Assembly: GCA_002373855.1 (NCBI GenBank)
Contig: DFKO01000070.1
Span: 1 to 5,727, forward strand
DNA: 5,727 bases
Direction: 5' to 3'
DNA from: Lachnospiraceae bacterium UBA3643
GTDB taxonomy: Bacteria; Bacillota; Clostridia; Lachnospirales; Lachnospiraceae
This document shows, one piece after another, positions 1 through 5,427 of this stretch. The position numbers were made by a program, and so were the translations under genes. The stretch's first letter is position 1; each line of letters begins with the position of its first letter. The notes under the pieces are model-generated. The model searched no databases. It saw nothing but the letters and a program-made list of their open reading frames with translations, and was not told where the DNA came from.

Positions 1-854
1 TACAGGAATTCATTCAGCGATTCTCCGCAAACGCTTCTAAGTCCAAGCAGGCGACTTCCCGTAAGCGTGCATTAGAGAAGATTCAGCTTGATGACATCCG
101 TCCATCTAGCCGTAAGTATCCTTACATCGATTTCAGACCAAACCGTGAAATCGGTGACGAAGTACTTACCGTGGAGCATTTATCCAAGACCATTGACGGC
201 GTAAAGGTACTCGACGATATTTCCTTTACATTAAACCGTGAAGATAAGGTTGCATTTGTAGGTTCCAATGAGGCCGCAAAAACCGTATTGTTCCAGATTT
301 TAGCCGGTGAAATGGAACCGGATGAAGGAGAATACAAATGGGGTGTTACCACATCTCAGTCTTACTTTCCGAAGGACAACACCAAAATCTTCGATACAGA
401 CCTTATTATCGTAGACTGGTTAACACAGTTCTCAGAAGTAAAAGATGCCACCTATGTTCGTGGATTCCTTGGAAGAATGTTATTTGCCGGCGAAGACGGC
501 GTTAAGAAAATGCGCGTATTATCCGGTGGTGAAAAAGTACGAGTTCTTTTATCCCGAATGATGATTGAAGGATCAAACGTACTAATCTTAGACGAGCCTA
601 CCGACCACTTGGATATGGAAAGTATCACCGCTTTAAACGAAGGATTAAAGAAATTCAAAGGCGTACTGATTTTCTCCTCACGAGATCATCAGGTAGTGGA
701 AACCACTGCAAACCGAATCATTGAAATCATGCCAAACGGAACCATCATCGACAAGATTACCACATACGATGAGTATCTTGAAAACGATGAGATGGCCAGA
801 AAGCGTACGGTTGCATACCAGGCTGAAACAGAAGAAGAAAGTTTTGAAGACTGA
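1..854 (+). CDS. ABC-F family ATPase, YbiT/YkpA-like (5' truncated by the window)
   Basis: The reading frame is open from the first full codon at position 3 to the TGA at 852-854, giving 283 visible residues, roughly half of a usual ABC-F protein of about 530 residues. The first residues (FIQRFSANASKSKQATSR, then LEKI) are the typical end of the linker between the two ATPase domains, where ABC-F proteins reach the ribosomal P site. The second ATPase domain follows. It has a Walker A-like GSNEAAKT (261-284), the stretch KWGVTTSQSYFPKDN typical of this subfamily, signature LSGGEK (519-536), Walker B LILDEPTDHLD with catalytic Glu (codon 594-596), and a switch region FSSRDHQ (672-692). No membrane segments are present, as expected for soluble ABC-F translation factors that act on stalled ribosomes or confer antibiotic protection. 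Oddities are the relaxed Walker A and Arg in place of the usual switch His. An ATG at 171 lies inside the domain and is not the start. Family call is secure; housekeeping versus resistance role is not decided, though the sequence resembles YbiT more than resistance types. Confidence 0.93.
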   Translation, partial: QEFIQRFSANASKSKQATSRKRALEKIQLDDIRPSSRKYPYIDFRPNREIGDEVLTVEHLSKTIDGVKVLDDISFTLNREDKVAFVGSNEAAKTVLFQILAGEMEPDEGEYKWGVTTSQSYFPKDNTKIFDTDLIIVDWLTQFSEVKDATYVRGFLGRMLFAGEDGVKKMRVLSGGEKVRVLLSRMMIEGSNVLILDEPTDHLDMESITALNEGLKKFKGVLIFSSRDHQVVETTANRIIEIMPNGTIIDKITTYDEYLENDEMARKRTVAYQAETEEESFED

Positions 855-1714
855 TGAGAGCTGTAGATTTACATGTTCACTCATTAAAATCAGACGGCTC
901 CCTCACTCCGAGCGAGCTGGTTGACAAAGCACTGTCATTAAATCTGCGTGCTTTTGCACTCACAGATCACGACTGCACAGACGGTCTCCCCGAAGCAATG
1001 GAATATGCGAAAGATAAAGATGTCGAGGTTATCCCCGGTATCGAACTTTCTACGGGGTATAACGGCAAGGATGTCCATATCGTAGGTCTCGATATCGATT
1101 ATAAAAACGAAAGCCTGCAAAAATGGCTCACTGATTTCAGGGCATCAAGAGATCTGCGCAATCAGAAGATGTGCGATAAGCTGCAAAGTGAGGCAGGCAT
1201 TGACATATCATATGAAACTCTTAAGGCAACGGATCCCGGTGCCGTCATCACAAGATCCCACTACGCAAAATTTTTATTTGCTCACGGTTACGTCAAAAGC
1301 ATACGTGAAGCTTTTGACCGTTATATCGGCGATCATGCGAGATACTATGTCCCGAGAGAAAAAATAGACCCACGGGAAGCCGTAAAGGTGATCCTCTTAT
1401 CCGGTGGTATACCTGTACTCGCTCACCCGGTCCTCTACCATCTGACTAAGAAGCAGTTATCCGAGCTTGTATCAATGCTTAAAGAAGCCGGCCTCATAGG
1501 CATAGAAGCAATCTACAGCACTTACGCTCCGTCTGATGAGAGGGAAATAAAAGCCCTGGCCAAAGAATACGACCTGGCCATAAGCGGTGGCAGCGATTAC
1601 CACGGCGTAGTCAAGCCGGGTCTCGAGATGGGCACAGGCTACGGCAAACTGTTCGTACCGGAAGACGTACTTGATAACTTAAGATTAAAAAAGAAACAGA
1701 CAGAAAATGAATAA
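854..1714 (+). CDS. PHP-domain phosphoesterase (RNase AM / 3',5'-nucleoside bisphosphate phosphatase family, TrpH/YciV-like)
   Basis: This 286-residue protein has the full-length PHP metal-binding set: H7 and H9 (DLHVHS), D14, D38-H39 (LTDHD), E64 (GIELS), H75 (DVHIVG), H191 (VLAHP), and D248 with H250 (GGSDYHG). The middle insert with TRSHYAK (H136) is typical of the TrpH/YciV group. Characterised relatives are E. coli RNase AM, which trims 5' ends of rRNA and other RNAs 5'-to-3', and Chromobacterium Cv1693, which removes the 3' phosphate from nucleoside 3',5'-bisphosphates such as pAp. Either activity is possible here and sequence alone does not choose. The protein is cytoplasmic, with no signal peptide. 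The start ATG (854-856) overlaps the ABC-F stop codon by one base, and no clear GGAGG lies upstream, only a purine-rich GAAGAAGAAAG stretch, so translational coupling to the ABC-F gene is inferred. The pairing with a ribosome-acting ATPase would suit an RNA-processing role, but that is inference. Confidence 0.9.
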   Translation: MRAVDLHVHSLKSDGSLTPSELVDKALSLNLRAFALTDHDCTDGLPEAMEYAKDKDVEVIPGIELSTGYNGKDVHIVGLDIDYKNESLQKWLTDFRASRDLRNQKMCDKLQSEAGIDISYETLKATDPGAVITRSHYAKFLFAHGYVKSIREAFDRYIGDHARYYVPREKIDPREAVKVILLSGGIPVLAHPVLYHLTKKQLSELVSMLKEAGLIGIEAIYSTYAPSDEREIKALAKEYDLAISGGSDYHGVVKPGLEMGTGYGKLFVPEDVLDNLRLKKKQTENE

Positions 1715-2522
1715 GATATTTTTCAGCGACCTTGACGGTACGCTGCTCACAACCGATAAAAAAATCTCGCCAAAAACAAGAGAAGCTCTGGACAGATGGC
1801 TTGCAGACGGCAATCTCCTGGCCATATCATCCGGCAGACCTCTCCCATCCGTAAAAGAGGTCATGGCCGTCAACGGTCTGATTGGCAAAAATATTTTTGG
1901 CATAGCTTTTAACGGTGGTCAGATATACGATACCGTCACAGACAAAATCCTCCTCGAAAAAACAATACCTCTTGATGAGGTAAAGACAATCGGGATGCTT
2001 GCAAAAGAAAACGGAATATACTGTCACACATATAATGACTCTCATATACTGTCACCGCGAAAAGGTAAAGAGACCGACTTTTATACAGTCACGATCCATC
2101 TGCCGATAAATGTACTGCCGGATTTTCCGGAGGGTGTGACCAAAAGACCTCCGAAGTTTCTGTGCATTGACCCGGACCTTGAACATGACCTTGACGGATT
2201 TGCAGACCTTATCATGTCAAAGCTTCCGGATATCACATGCGTAAAATCAAACAGATATCTCCTGGAGGTATTCCCATCCTCATCAGGAAAAGGGGCTGCC
2301 GTAAAGGACTTTTGCGCTCTTACGGGCACAGACATAAACGATTCATACGCTGCCGGGGATGAGCAGAATGACTTATCCATGATAGAAGCTGCCGGCCACG
2401 GCATCGCTATGATAAACGGCAATCCAATGCTTAAAGAAAGAGCAGATATAATCACGCCTTTCGATAATGACCACGACGGACTGGCCGGTATATTAGTTGA
2501 CATAATTGAGCATAGATTGTAA
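1707..2522 (+). CDS. Cof-type HAD-superfamily (IIB) phosphatase
   Basis: The 271-residue product has all four HAD motifs in order. Motif I is SDLDGTLL with nucleophile D8 and acid/base D10. Motif II is AISSGRP (S42). Motif III is K195 in SSGKGAAVKDF. Motif IV is AAGDEQNDLSMI with D218 and D222. The roughly 100 residues between motifs II and III are the C2-type cap of class IIB enzymes (Cof, YbiV, YidA), which dephosphorylate sugar phosphates, PLP, FMN or similar small metabolites. Length is normal for the class. The substrate is set by the cap and cannot be read from sequence. The start overlaps the end of the PHP gene by 8 bases, and the upstream AAAAAAGAAACAGACAG has no proper Shine-Dalgarno, so coupled translation with the upstream gene is likely. 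It appears to be the last gene of the ABC-F/PHP/HAD operon. I see no GC-rich terminator hairpin after it, so some read-through into the next gene is possible. Confidence 0.92.
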   Translation: MNKIFFSDLDGTLLTTDKKISPKTREALDRWLADGNLLAISSGRPLPSVKEVMAVNGLIGKNIFGIAFNGGQIYDTVTDKILLEKTIPLDEVKTIGMLAKENGIYCHTYNDSHILSPRKGKETDFYTVTIHLPINVLPDFPEGVTKRPPKFLCIDPDLEHDLDGFADLIMSKLPDITCVKSNRYLLEVFPSSSGKGAAVKDFCALTGTDINDSYAAGDEQNDLSMIEAAGHGIAMINGNPMLKERADIITPFDNDHDGLAGILVDIIEHRL

Positions 2523-2527
2523 AATGT

Positions 2528-2556
2528 TTGTTGTAGATTTTGTTATTCGATATATT
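2528..2556 (+). promoter_or_regulatory. Candidate sigma-A promoter for the first zinc-ribbon gene
   Basis: TTGTTG (2528-2533) and TATATT (2551-2556) are separated by exactly 17 bases in an AT-rich stretch. The -10 matches consensus at 5 of 6 positions, the -35 at 3 of 6. It begins 6 bases after the HAD stop codon and would start transcription about 30 bases upstream of the ATG at 2597. A perfect 7-bp inverted repeat, ATATATT/AATATAT (2550-2556 and 2558-2564), covers the -10. This may only be AT-richness, but it could be a binding site. The prediction rests on sequence alone. Confidence 0.5.
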
Positions 2557-2582
2557 TAATATATTGAAAAAATGAAAGGGTT

Positions 2583-2589
2583 AAAGGAG
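2583..2589 (+). promoter_or_regulatory. Strong ribosome binding site for the first zinc-ribbon gene
   Basis: AAAGGAG lies 7 bases before the ATG at 2597-2599, followed by a run of A. It fixes the start codon, places the CPNC zinc motif at residues 4-7, and contrasts with the weak sites of the three upstream genes. Confidence 0.85.
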
Positions 2590-2596
2590 AAAAAAA

Positions 2597-3496
2597 ATGA
2601 AAACTTGTCCTAATTGTAAGGCACAGCTTGAGGACGACGTAGTATTCTGCAACGAATGCGGAACAAAAGTTGACTCAGCTCCCGCACAGGCTGAAGAAAC
2701 TGCTTCATCTGATGCTTCAAGCACATCAAATGCTGCACCTGCAGGAAACTCTGTCCTCGAGACTGCAGCACAGACAACAAAGAATTCAAACATCGGTATC
2801 ATCGCTGTTGCTGTTGCAGCACTTGTACTGATCGTAATCTTAATCGCACTCCTCGGCGGAGGCGGCGGAGCAAAGGGAGCAATCAAGAGCTACTTTGCCG
2901 CTCTTGAGAAGGGTGACACAGACAAGCTCATCGGAGTTCAGGTTCCCAAGGCCGGCCTTGAGGATTATGTCGACGATATGTACGATGTTGACTACAAGGA
3001 TTATGTAAAGGCTTATGACGCATTCTACAAGGCTATGTGGTCAGGTCTCAAGAAAGAGGGAAAAGTTAAGCTTGATTATGAGATCAAGAAGGTTGAGAAC
3101 GTTAAGAAGCTCGATGACTTAAAGAAAGATGCAAAGAGCCTGGGCATCTCAGATCTTGATGATGTACAGGATCTCCTTGATGATTACATGGATGACTACG
3201 GCGTTGATGCTGACAAGGTTAAGGAAGCTTACATCGCTGAAATTAAGTACACACTCGAAGCTGATGGCGAGAAGATCTTAAAGGATGACGGACTCTGCCT
3301 CATCTACAAGTACTCAGGCAAGTACTACGTAATCGGAGACCTTCCTGAAGCTTATGACATCATCGACGAGATTGTTTATGATGATGACCTTGCCGATAAA
3401 TTCGAGGATATGCTCTCAGATACAAAGGAGATCGTAGAGGATGATTACGAAGATGAGCTCTCAGATCTCAGCTGGCTTTACTACTACGTAGATTAA
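2597..3496 (+). CDS. Zinc-ribbon, single-pass membrane protein with acidic C-terminal domain (paralogue 1)
   Basis: I do not recognise a named gene. The 299 residues divide clearly. A zinc ribbon at 4-21 has two knuckles, CPNC (C4, C7) and CNECG (C18, C21). A low-complexity Ala/Ser/Thr/Glu linker spans about 26-63, one hydrophobic segment about 66-86, then a Gly-rich turn (GGGGG, 87-91), then a domain of about 200 residues starting KGAIKSYFAALEKGD. That opening resembles small alpha+beta (NTF2-like) outer domains in zinc-ribbon membrane proteins such as TcaA; this is a resemblance by eye, not a proven match. No signal peptide is present, so the zinc ribbon is predicted in the cytoplasm and the C-terminus outside. 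The last 47 residues hold 19 Asp/Glu and only 2 Lys and end with WLYYYVD. Lys is coded mostly by AAG, with frequent ATC and GAG, suggesting high expression. Its own promoter, RBS and terminator make it a probable single-gene unit. Function is unknown; envelope sensing or scaffolding is a guess. Confidence 0.85.
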   Translation: MKTCPNCKAQLEDDVVFCNECGTKVDSAPAQAEETASSDASSTSNAAPAGNSVLETAAQTTKNSNIGIIAVAVAALVLIVILIALLGGGGGAKGAIKSYFAALEKGDTDKLIGVQVPKAGLEDYVDDMYDVDYKDYVKAYDAFYKAMWSGLKKEGKVKLDYEIKKVENVKKLDDLKKDAKSLGISDLDDVQDLLDDYMDDYGVDADKVKEAYIAEIKYTLEADGEKILKDDGLCLIYKYSGKYYVIGDLPEAYDIIDEIVYDDDLADKFEDMLSDTKEIVEDDYEDELSDLSWLYYYVD

Positions 3497-3510
3497 TCAG
3501 AAAAATATAC

Positions 3511-3542
3511 AAAAGGGAGCCCGATTTTTCGGGCTTCTTTTT
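3511..3542 (+). terminator. Intrinsic terminator after the first zinc-ribbon gene
   Basis: AGCCCGA (3518-3524) pairs with TCGGGCT (3529-3535) around a TTTT loop, followed by TTCTTTTT. The flanking AAAAGGG and TTCTTTTT strands can extend the stem to 14 bp with two G-U pairs. It begins 14 bases after the TAA at 3494-3496. Because the outer stem is A/T, it may also work to some degree on the other strand. Confidence 0.9.
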
Positions 3543-3567
3543 ATGTCTCAGGACACCCCTAATGATG

Positions 3568-3596
3568 TTGACATGATATGGTCTATAAACTAAAAT
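3568..3596 (+). promoter_or_regulatory. Strong sigma-A promoter for the second zinc-ribbon gene
   Basis: A perfect -35 TTGACA (3568-3573) and -10 TAAAAT (3591-3596, 5 of 6 to consensus) are spaced by 17 bases. The start of transcription would fall near 3602-3604, giving a leader of about 45 bases before the ATG at 3648. Together with the terminator just upstream, it makes the second paralogue an independent transcription unit. Confidence 0.78.
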
Positions 3597-3601
3597 CATA
3601 A

Positions 3602-3624
3602 CTGTCGGCAACATATTCCGGCAG
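3602..3624 (+). other. Inverted repeat at the predicted transcription start / 5' leader hairpin
   Basis: CTGTCGG (3602-3608) and CCGGCAG (3618-3624) can pair over 7 bp (one G-U) around a 9-base loop. It sits right at the predicted +1 of the strong promoter, so it could be an operator overlapping the start site or a stabilising hairpin at the mRNA 5' end. No T-run follows, so it is not a terminator. It ends 8 bases before the AAAGGAG. Confidence 0.4.
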
Positions 3625-3632
3625 ATAATTTC

Positions 3633-3639
3633 AAAGGAG
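3633..3639 (+). promoter_or_regulatory. Ribosome binding site for the second zinc-ribbon gene
   Basis: AAAGGAG ends 8 bases before the ATG at 3648-3650. This supports the chosen start, which places the four-cysteine ribbon at the same residue numbers as in the upstream paralogue. Confidence 0.85.
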
Positions 3640-3647
3640 ATTTTGAT

Positions 3648-4457
3648 ATGAAAAAGTGTCCAAAATGCGGTGTCTCCCTGGTAGATGATGCATTATTCTG
3701 CAATAACTGCGGAGAGAATCTGACAAATCCCTCTACAAATGATAAAGAGACTGTTGATGACAATTTCACCAACTCCGTCCTCGAGCAGGCAAAGAAGCAG
3801 ACAAGCGCTTCAATGGTTGGAAAACTCACTGTAGCAGGTGCTGCCGTAGCGCTGCTTCTCCTCATCCTGCTGATAAGCGGTATAGCAAACGGTGGATACA
3901 AGGGCGCTATAAAGAGATACATGAATGCTGTTCAAAAGGGAAATATGGGAACCATGCTCTCTCTCGCAATCCCTTCAAAAGTTGTTGATTCCTATATCGA
4001 TGAGATGGGCGTAGACATGTCAAGAAAAGATCTTGTAAAAGCCTATGGCAATGTATATTCAGATGTCCTGAAAGCTCTTAAAAAAGAGCAGGGATCTCTT
4101 AAGATCAAATATGAAATCAAAAATACTGAGAATCTCGATAAGCTTGATGACCTCAAGGAAGATACATGGTACGAAGATACCGATGATTTCGCAGAGCATA
4201 TGGAAGATGAATACGAGGGCTTTGATGCTGACAAAGTAAGCAAAGCTTATGCAGTACAGATTAAGTACGATGTAAAAGCCGGTAAGGAAGAAATCTCAGA
4301 CGGCAAGAGTATATGGATTGTATACAAGTACAGCGGAAAATGGTATATCGATACCTCATTCTCGTTAAATGCGATAATCTATGACTGTATGTATGATGAC
4401 AGATTTGAAAGCACAATCGAAACATACATGAATGCTATATCGGAGATTGAATTATAA
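3648..4457 (+). CDS. Zinc-ribbon, single-pass membrane protein with C-terminal domain (paralogue 2)
   Basis: This 269-residue protein shares the architecture of its upstream neighbour. It has zinc ribbon C4, C7, C18, C21 (CPKCG and CNNCG), a polar linker to about residue 58, a membrane segment at about 60-80, and a C-terminal domain opening KGAIKRYMNAVQKGN. Shared landmarks with paralogue 1 along the outer domain are KGAIK-Y, YEIK--EN--KLDDLK, DADKV-KAY, IKY and YKYSGKWY/YKYSGKYY, so they descend from one duplication. Differences are that the linker lacks the Ala/Ser-rich run, the acidic stretch after YKYSGKWY is about 19 residues shorter, and Lys codons include many AAA, with ATA and AGA also used, suggesting lower or different expression. 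No signal peptide is seen; the N-terminus is predicted cytoplasmic. It has its own promoter and RBS and ends at a strong terminator. Function is unknown; TcaA-like or NTF2-like envelope roles are possible, not shown. Confidence 0.85.
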   Translation: MKKCPKCGVSLVDDALFCNNCGENLTNPSTNDKETVDDNFTNSVLEQAKKQTSASMVGKLTVAGAAVALLLLILLISGIANGGYKGAIKRYMNAVQKGNMGTMLSLAIPSKVVDSYIDEMGVDMSRKDLVKAYGNVYSDVLKALKKEQGSLKIKYEIKNTENLDKLDDLKEDTWYEDTDDFAEHMEDEYEGFDADKVSKAYAVQIKYDVKAGKEEISDGKSIWIVYKYSGKWYIDTSFSLNAIIYDCMYDDRFESTIETYMNAISEIEL

Positions 4458-4470
4458 AATAGTCTGAACA

Positions 4471-4527
4471 AAAAAATATCCCCCGCATCACTGAGCTGAC
4501 CGCAATGTGATGTGGGGGATATTTTTT
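4471..4527. terminator. Bidirectional intrinsic terminator between convergent genes
   Basis: The arms 4471-4491 and 4507-4527 pair over 21 bp with a single G-U. The core is ATATCCCCC against GGGGGATAT, continued inward by GCATCAC/GTGATGT, around a 15-base loop (4492-4506). Outer A6 and T6 runs supply the U-tract in either direction. It lies 13 bases after the stop of the plus-strand gene (4455-4457) and 12 bases beyond the stop of the minus-strand gene (4540-4542), so it probably ends both transcripts. Confidence 0.93.
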
Positions 4528-4539
4528 CGCTTAAAACAT

Positions 4540-4800
4540 TTAAGCTTCTACTATGAGGTATCTGCCGTCTCCTATTTCAAAGACTTCATCTGCCTGCGCT
4601 ATCGTTTTTTTATCATACTCGTCTGTGTCCAGACCTTCCTCGAGAAAGAATTCCCAGACATCATTTATGTTGTCGCATACTACAGCAAGACATTCGCCGA
4701 GAAATTCATCGGCCTCTTCCATAGTCTCTGCCACAGGCTTTGGGAAAAGTTTTGTCTGATTATCAAGAAAACATTTAAGTACTTTTTCGTCGTATGTCAT
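4540..4800 (-). CDS. Small acidic conserved-looking protein of unknown function
   Basis: The 86-residue product begins MTYDEKVLKCFLDNQ and ends DGRYLIVEA. It is rich in Glu and Asp (for example TMEEADEFLGE and EFFLEEGLDTDEYD), has two Cys (C10, C37) without a CxxC pattern, and shows no membrane segment, signal peptide or recognisable catalytic motif. It is probably a small cytoplasmic helical protein with a short strand at the C-terminus. Similar small proteins in Clostridia are, from memory, sometimes labelled glyoxalase; nothing here supports an enzyme of that kind. A strong RBS (complement of 4809-4813, GGAGG, 8 bases from the ATG) and a gap of only 15 bases after maf make it a real gene and the last one of the ppk-maf operon. 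Opposite-strand ORFs over the same bases lack an RBS. Its function is unknown. Confidence 0.75.
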   Translation of the reverse strand: MTYDEKVLKCFLDNQTKLFPKPVAETMEEADEFLGECLAVVCDNINDVWEFFLEEGLDTDEYDKKTIAQADEVFEIGDGRYLIVEA

Positions 4801-4808
4801 TTTATTAT

Positions 4809-4813
4809 CCTCC
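4809..4813 (-). promoter_or_regulatory. Ribosome binding site of the 86-residue protein
   Basis: On the minus strand the sequence reads GGAGG, followed by 8 bases (ATAATAAA) and the ATG at 4800-4798. It lies within the 15-base gap after the Maf stop codon (4816-4818), so the small gene is independently translated from the shared mRNA. Confidence 0.8.
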
Positions 4814-4815
4814 GT

Positions 4816-5409
4816 TTATTTAAAATCATTTATACTGATGCTTAACTCATTCAGCGTCTCTTTAAGTTTATTATACGGCAGACCAACCACATTGTCATAG
4901 TCCCCGTCATAATGATCGATATATTTTCCGAATATTCCCTGGATGGCATATGAACCGGCTTTATCCATGCCCTCGCCCGTATCGGCGTATTCGCTTATCT
5001 CCTCATCGGTCATTGCCTTCACATATACAAATGTCTCCTCATATCCGCTTTTAACCGTCATTTTACCGGCCTTTTTATATATGAGGGTTATTCCGGTCAG
5101 CACACTGTGTTTATCCCCTGCTATCGCCTTTATCATGGCTATGCTGTCATCTCTGTCAACGGGCTTGCCCAGGATTTTTCCATCCTTTGCCACCACAGTG
5201 TCGGCCCCGAGGACCACACCCTCAAAATCATCCGGCAGCTTTTCAAATACTTCCCTGGCTTTATTTTCCGAAAGCTCCATGACATATCCGGCAGTATCTT
5301 TTTTATCTGATTCCCCGTCATTTTCTGCTTTTATGATCCTGAATTTTATTCCGTTACGCTCCAGTATCTCTTTTCTCCTCGGTGAACCGGATGCAAGTAT
5401 GAATTCCAT
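4816..5409 (-). CDS. maf: Maf family nucleotide pyrophosphatase (dTTP/UTP-type)
   Basis: Full length at 197 residues. The N-terminus has the family signature LASGSPRRKEIL (S7, S9, R11, R12). Further motifs are the central GADTVV with catalytic D70, ILGKP (K82), the GDKHSVLTG block (98-106), DKAGSYAIQG (K150, Q157) and GDYDNVVGLP (169-178). Maf proteins hydrolyse nucleoside triphosphates to the monophosphate and pyrophosphate, removing non-canonical or excess pyrimidine nucleotides, and overexpression affects septum formation in Bacillus. SPRR together with KAG...IQG fits the YhdE/Maf dTTP/UTP subgroup and not the m7GTP-specific YceF group, which has a different residue after SP. The protein is cytoplasmic. 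AGGAG (complement of 5420-5424) lies 10 bases before the ATG. It starts 18 bases after the ppk stop and is followed by the 86-residue gene, so the three form one operon. Confidence 0.93.
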   Translation of the reverse strand: MEFILASGSPRRKEILERNGIKFRIIKAENDGESDKKDTAGYVMELSENKAREVFEKLPDDFEGVVLGADTVVAKDGKILGKPVDRDDSIAMIKAIAGDKHSVLTGITLIYKKAGKMTVKSGYEETFVYVKAMTDEEISEYADTGEGMDKAGSYAIQGIFGKYIDHYDGDYDNVVGLPYNKLKETLNELSISINDFK

Positions 5410-5419
5410 TTTTTACAAT

Positions 5420-5424
5420 CTCCT
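5420..5424 (-). promoter_or_regulatory. Ribosome binding site of maf
   Basis: On the minus strand AGGAG stands 10 bases before the ATG at 5409-5407, inside the 18-base gap after the polyphosphate kinase stop. It supports the start that gives the canonical MEFILASGSPRR N-terminus. Confidence 0.75.
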
Positions 5425-5427
5425 GAT

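Noticed and set aside
171..854. A complete 227-residue ABC protein starting at the ATG at 171
   Set aside because: The same frame is open to the window edge and the upstream residues are the conserved ABC-F linker, so 171 is an internal Met and the gene is truncated by the window only.
2081..2503. A 140-codon minus-strand ORF opposite the HAD gene
   Set aside because: It has no domain resemblance and lies antisense to a gene with all four HAD motifs.
3584..3589. TATAAA as an alternative -10 for the second zinc-ribbon gene
   Set aside because: It is only 10 bases from the TTGACA, too close; TAAAAT at 3591 has the ideal 17-base spacing.
3497..3647. A riboswitch or small RNA in the gap between the paralogues
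   Set aside because: The 151 bases are accounted for by terminator, promoter, one short hairpin and RBS; the remaining leader is too short for a riboswitch aptamer plus expression platform.
2597..4457. A toxin-antitoxin or defence pair formed by the two tandem genes
   Set aside because: The two proteins are paralogues of the same architecture with separate promoters and terminators and carry no nuclease, toxin or nucleotide-binding motif.
4507..4845. A 112-codon plus-strand ORF over the terminator and the small acidic gene
   Set aside because: It starts inside the terminator stem and has Phe/Cys/Tyr-rich shadow composition; the minus-strand frame has a strong RBS and operon spacing.
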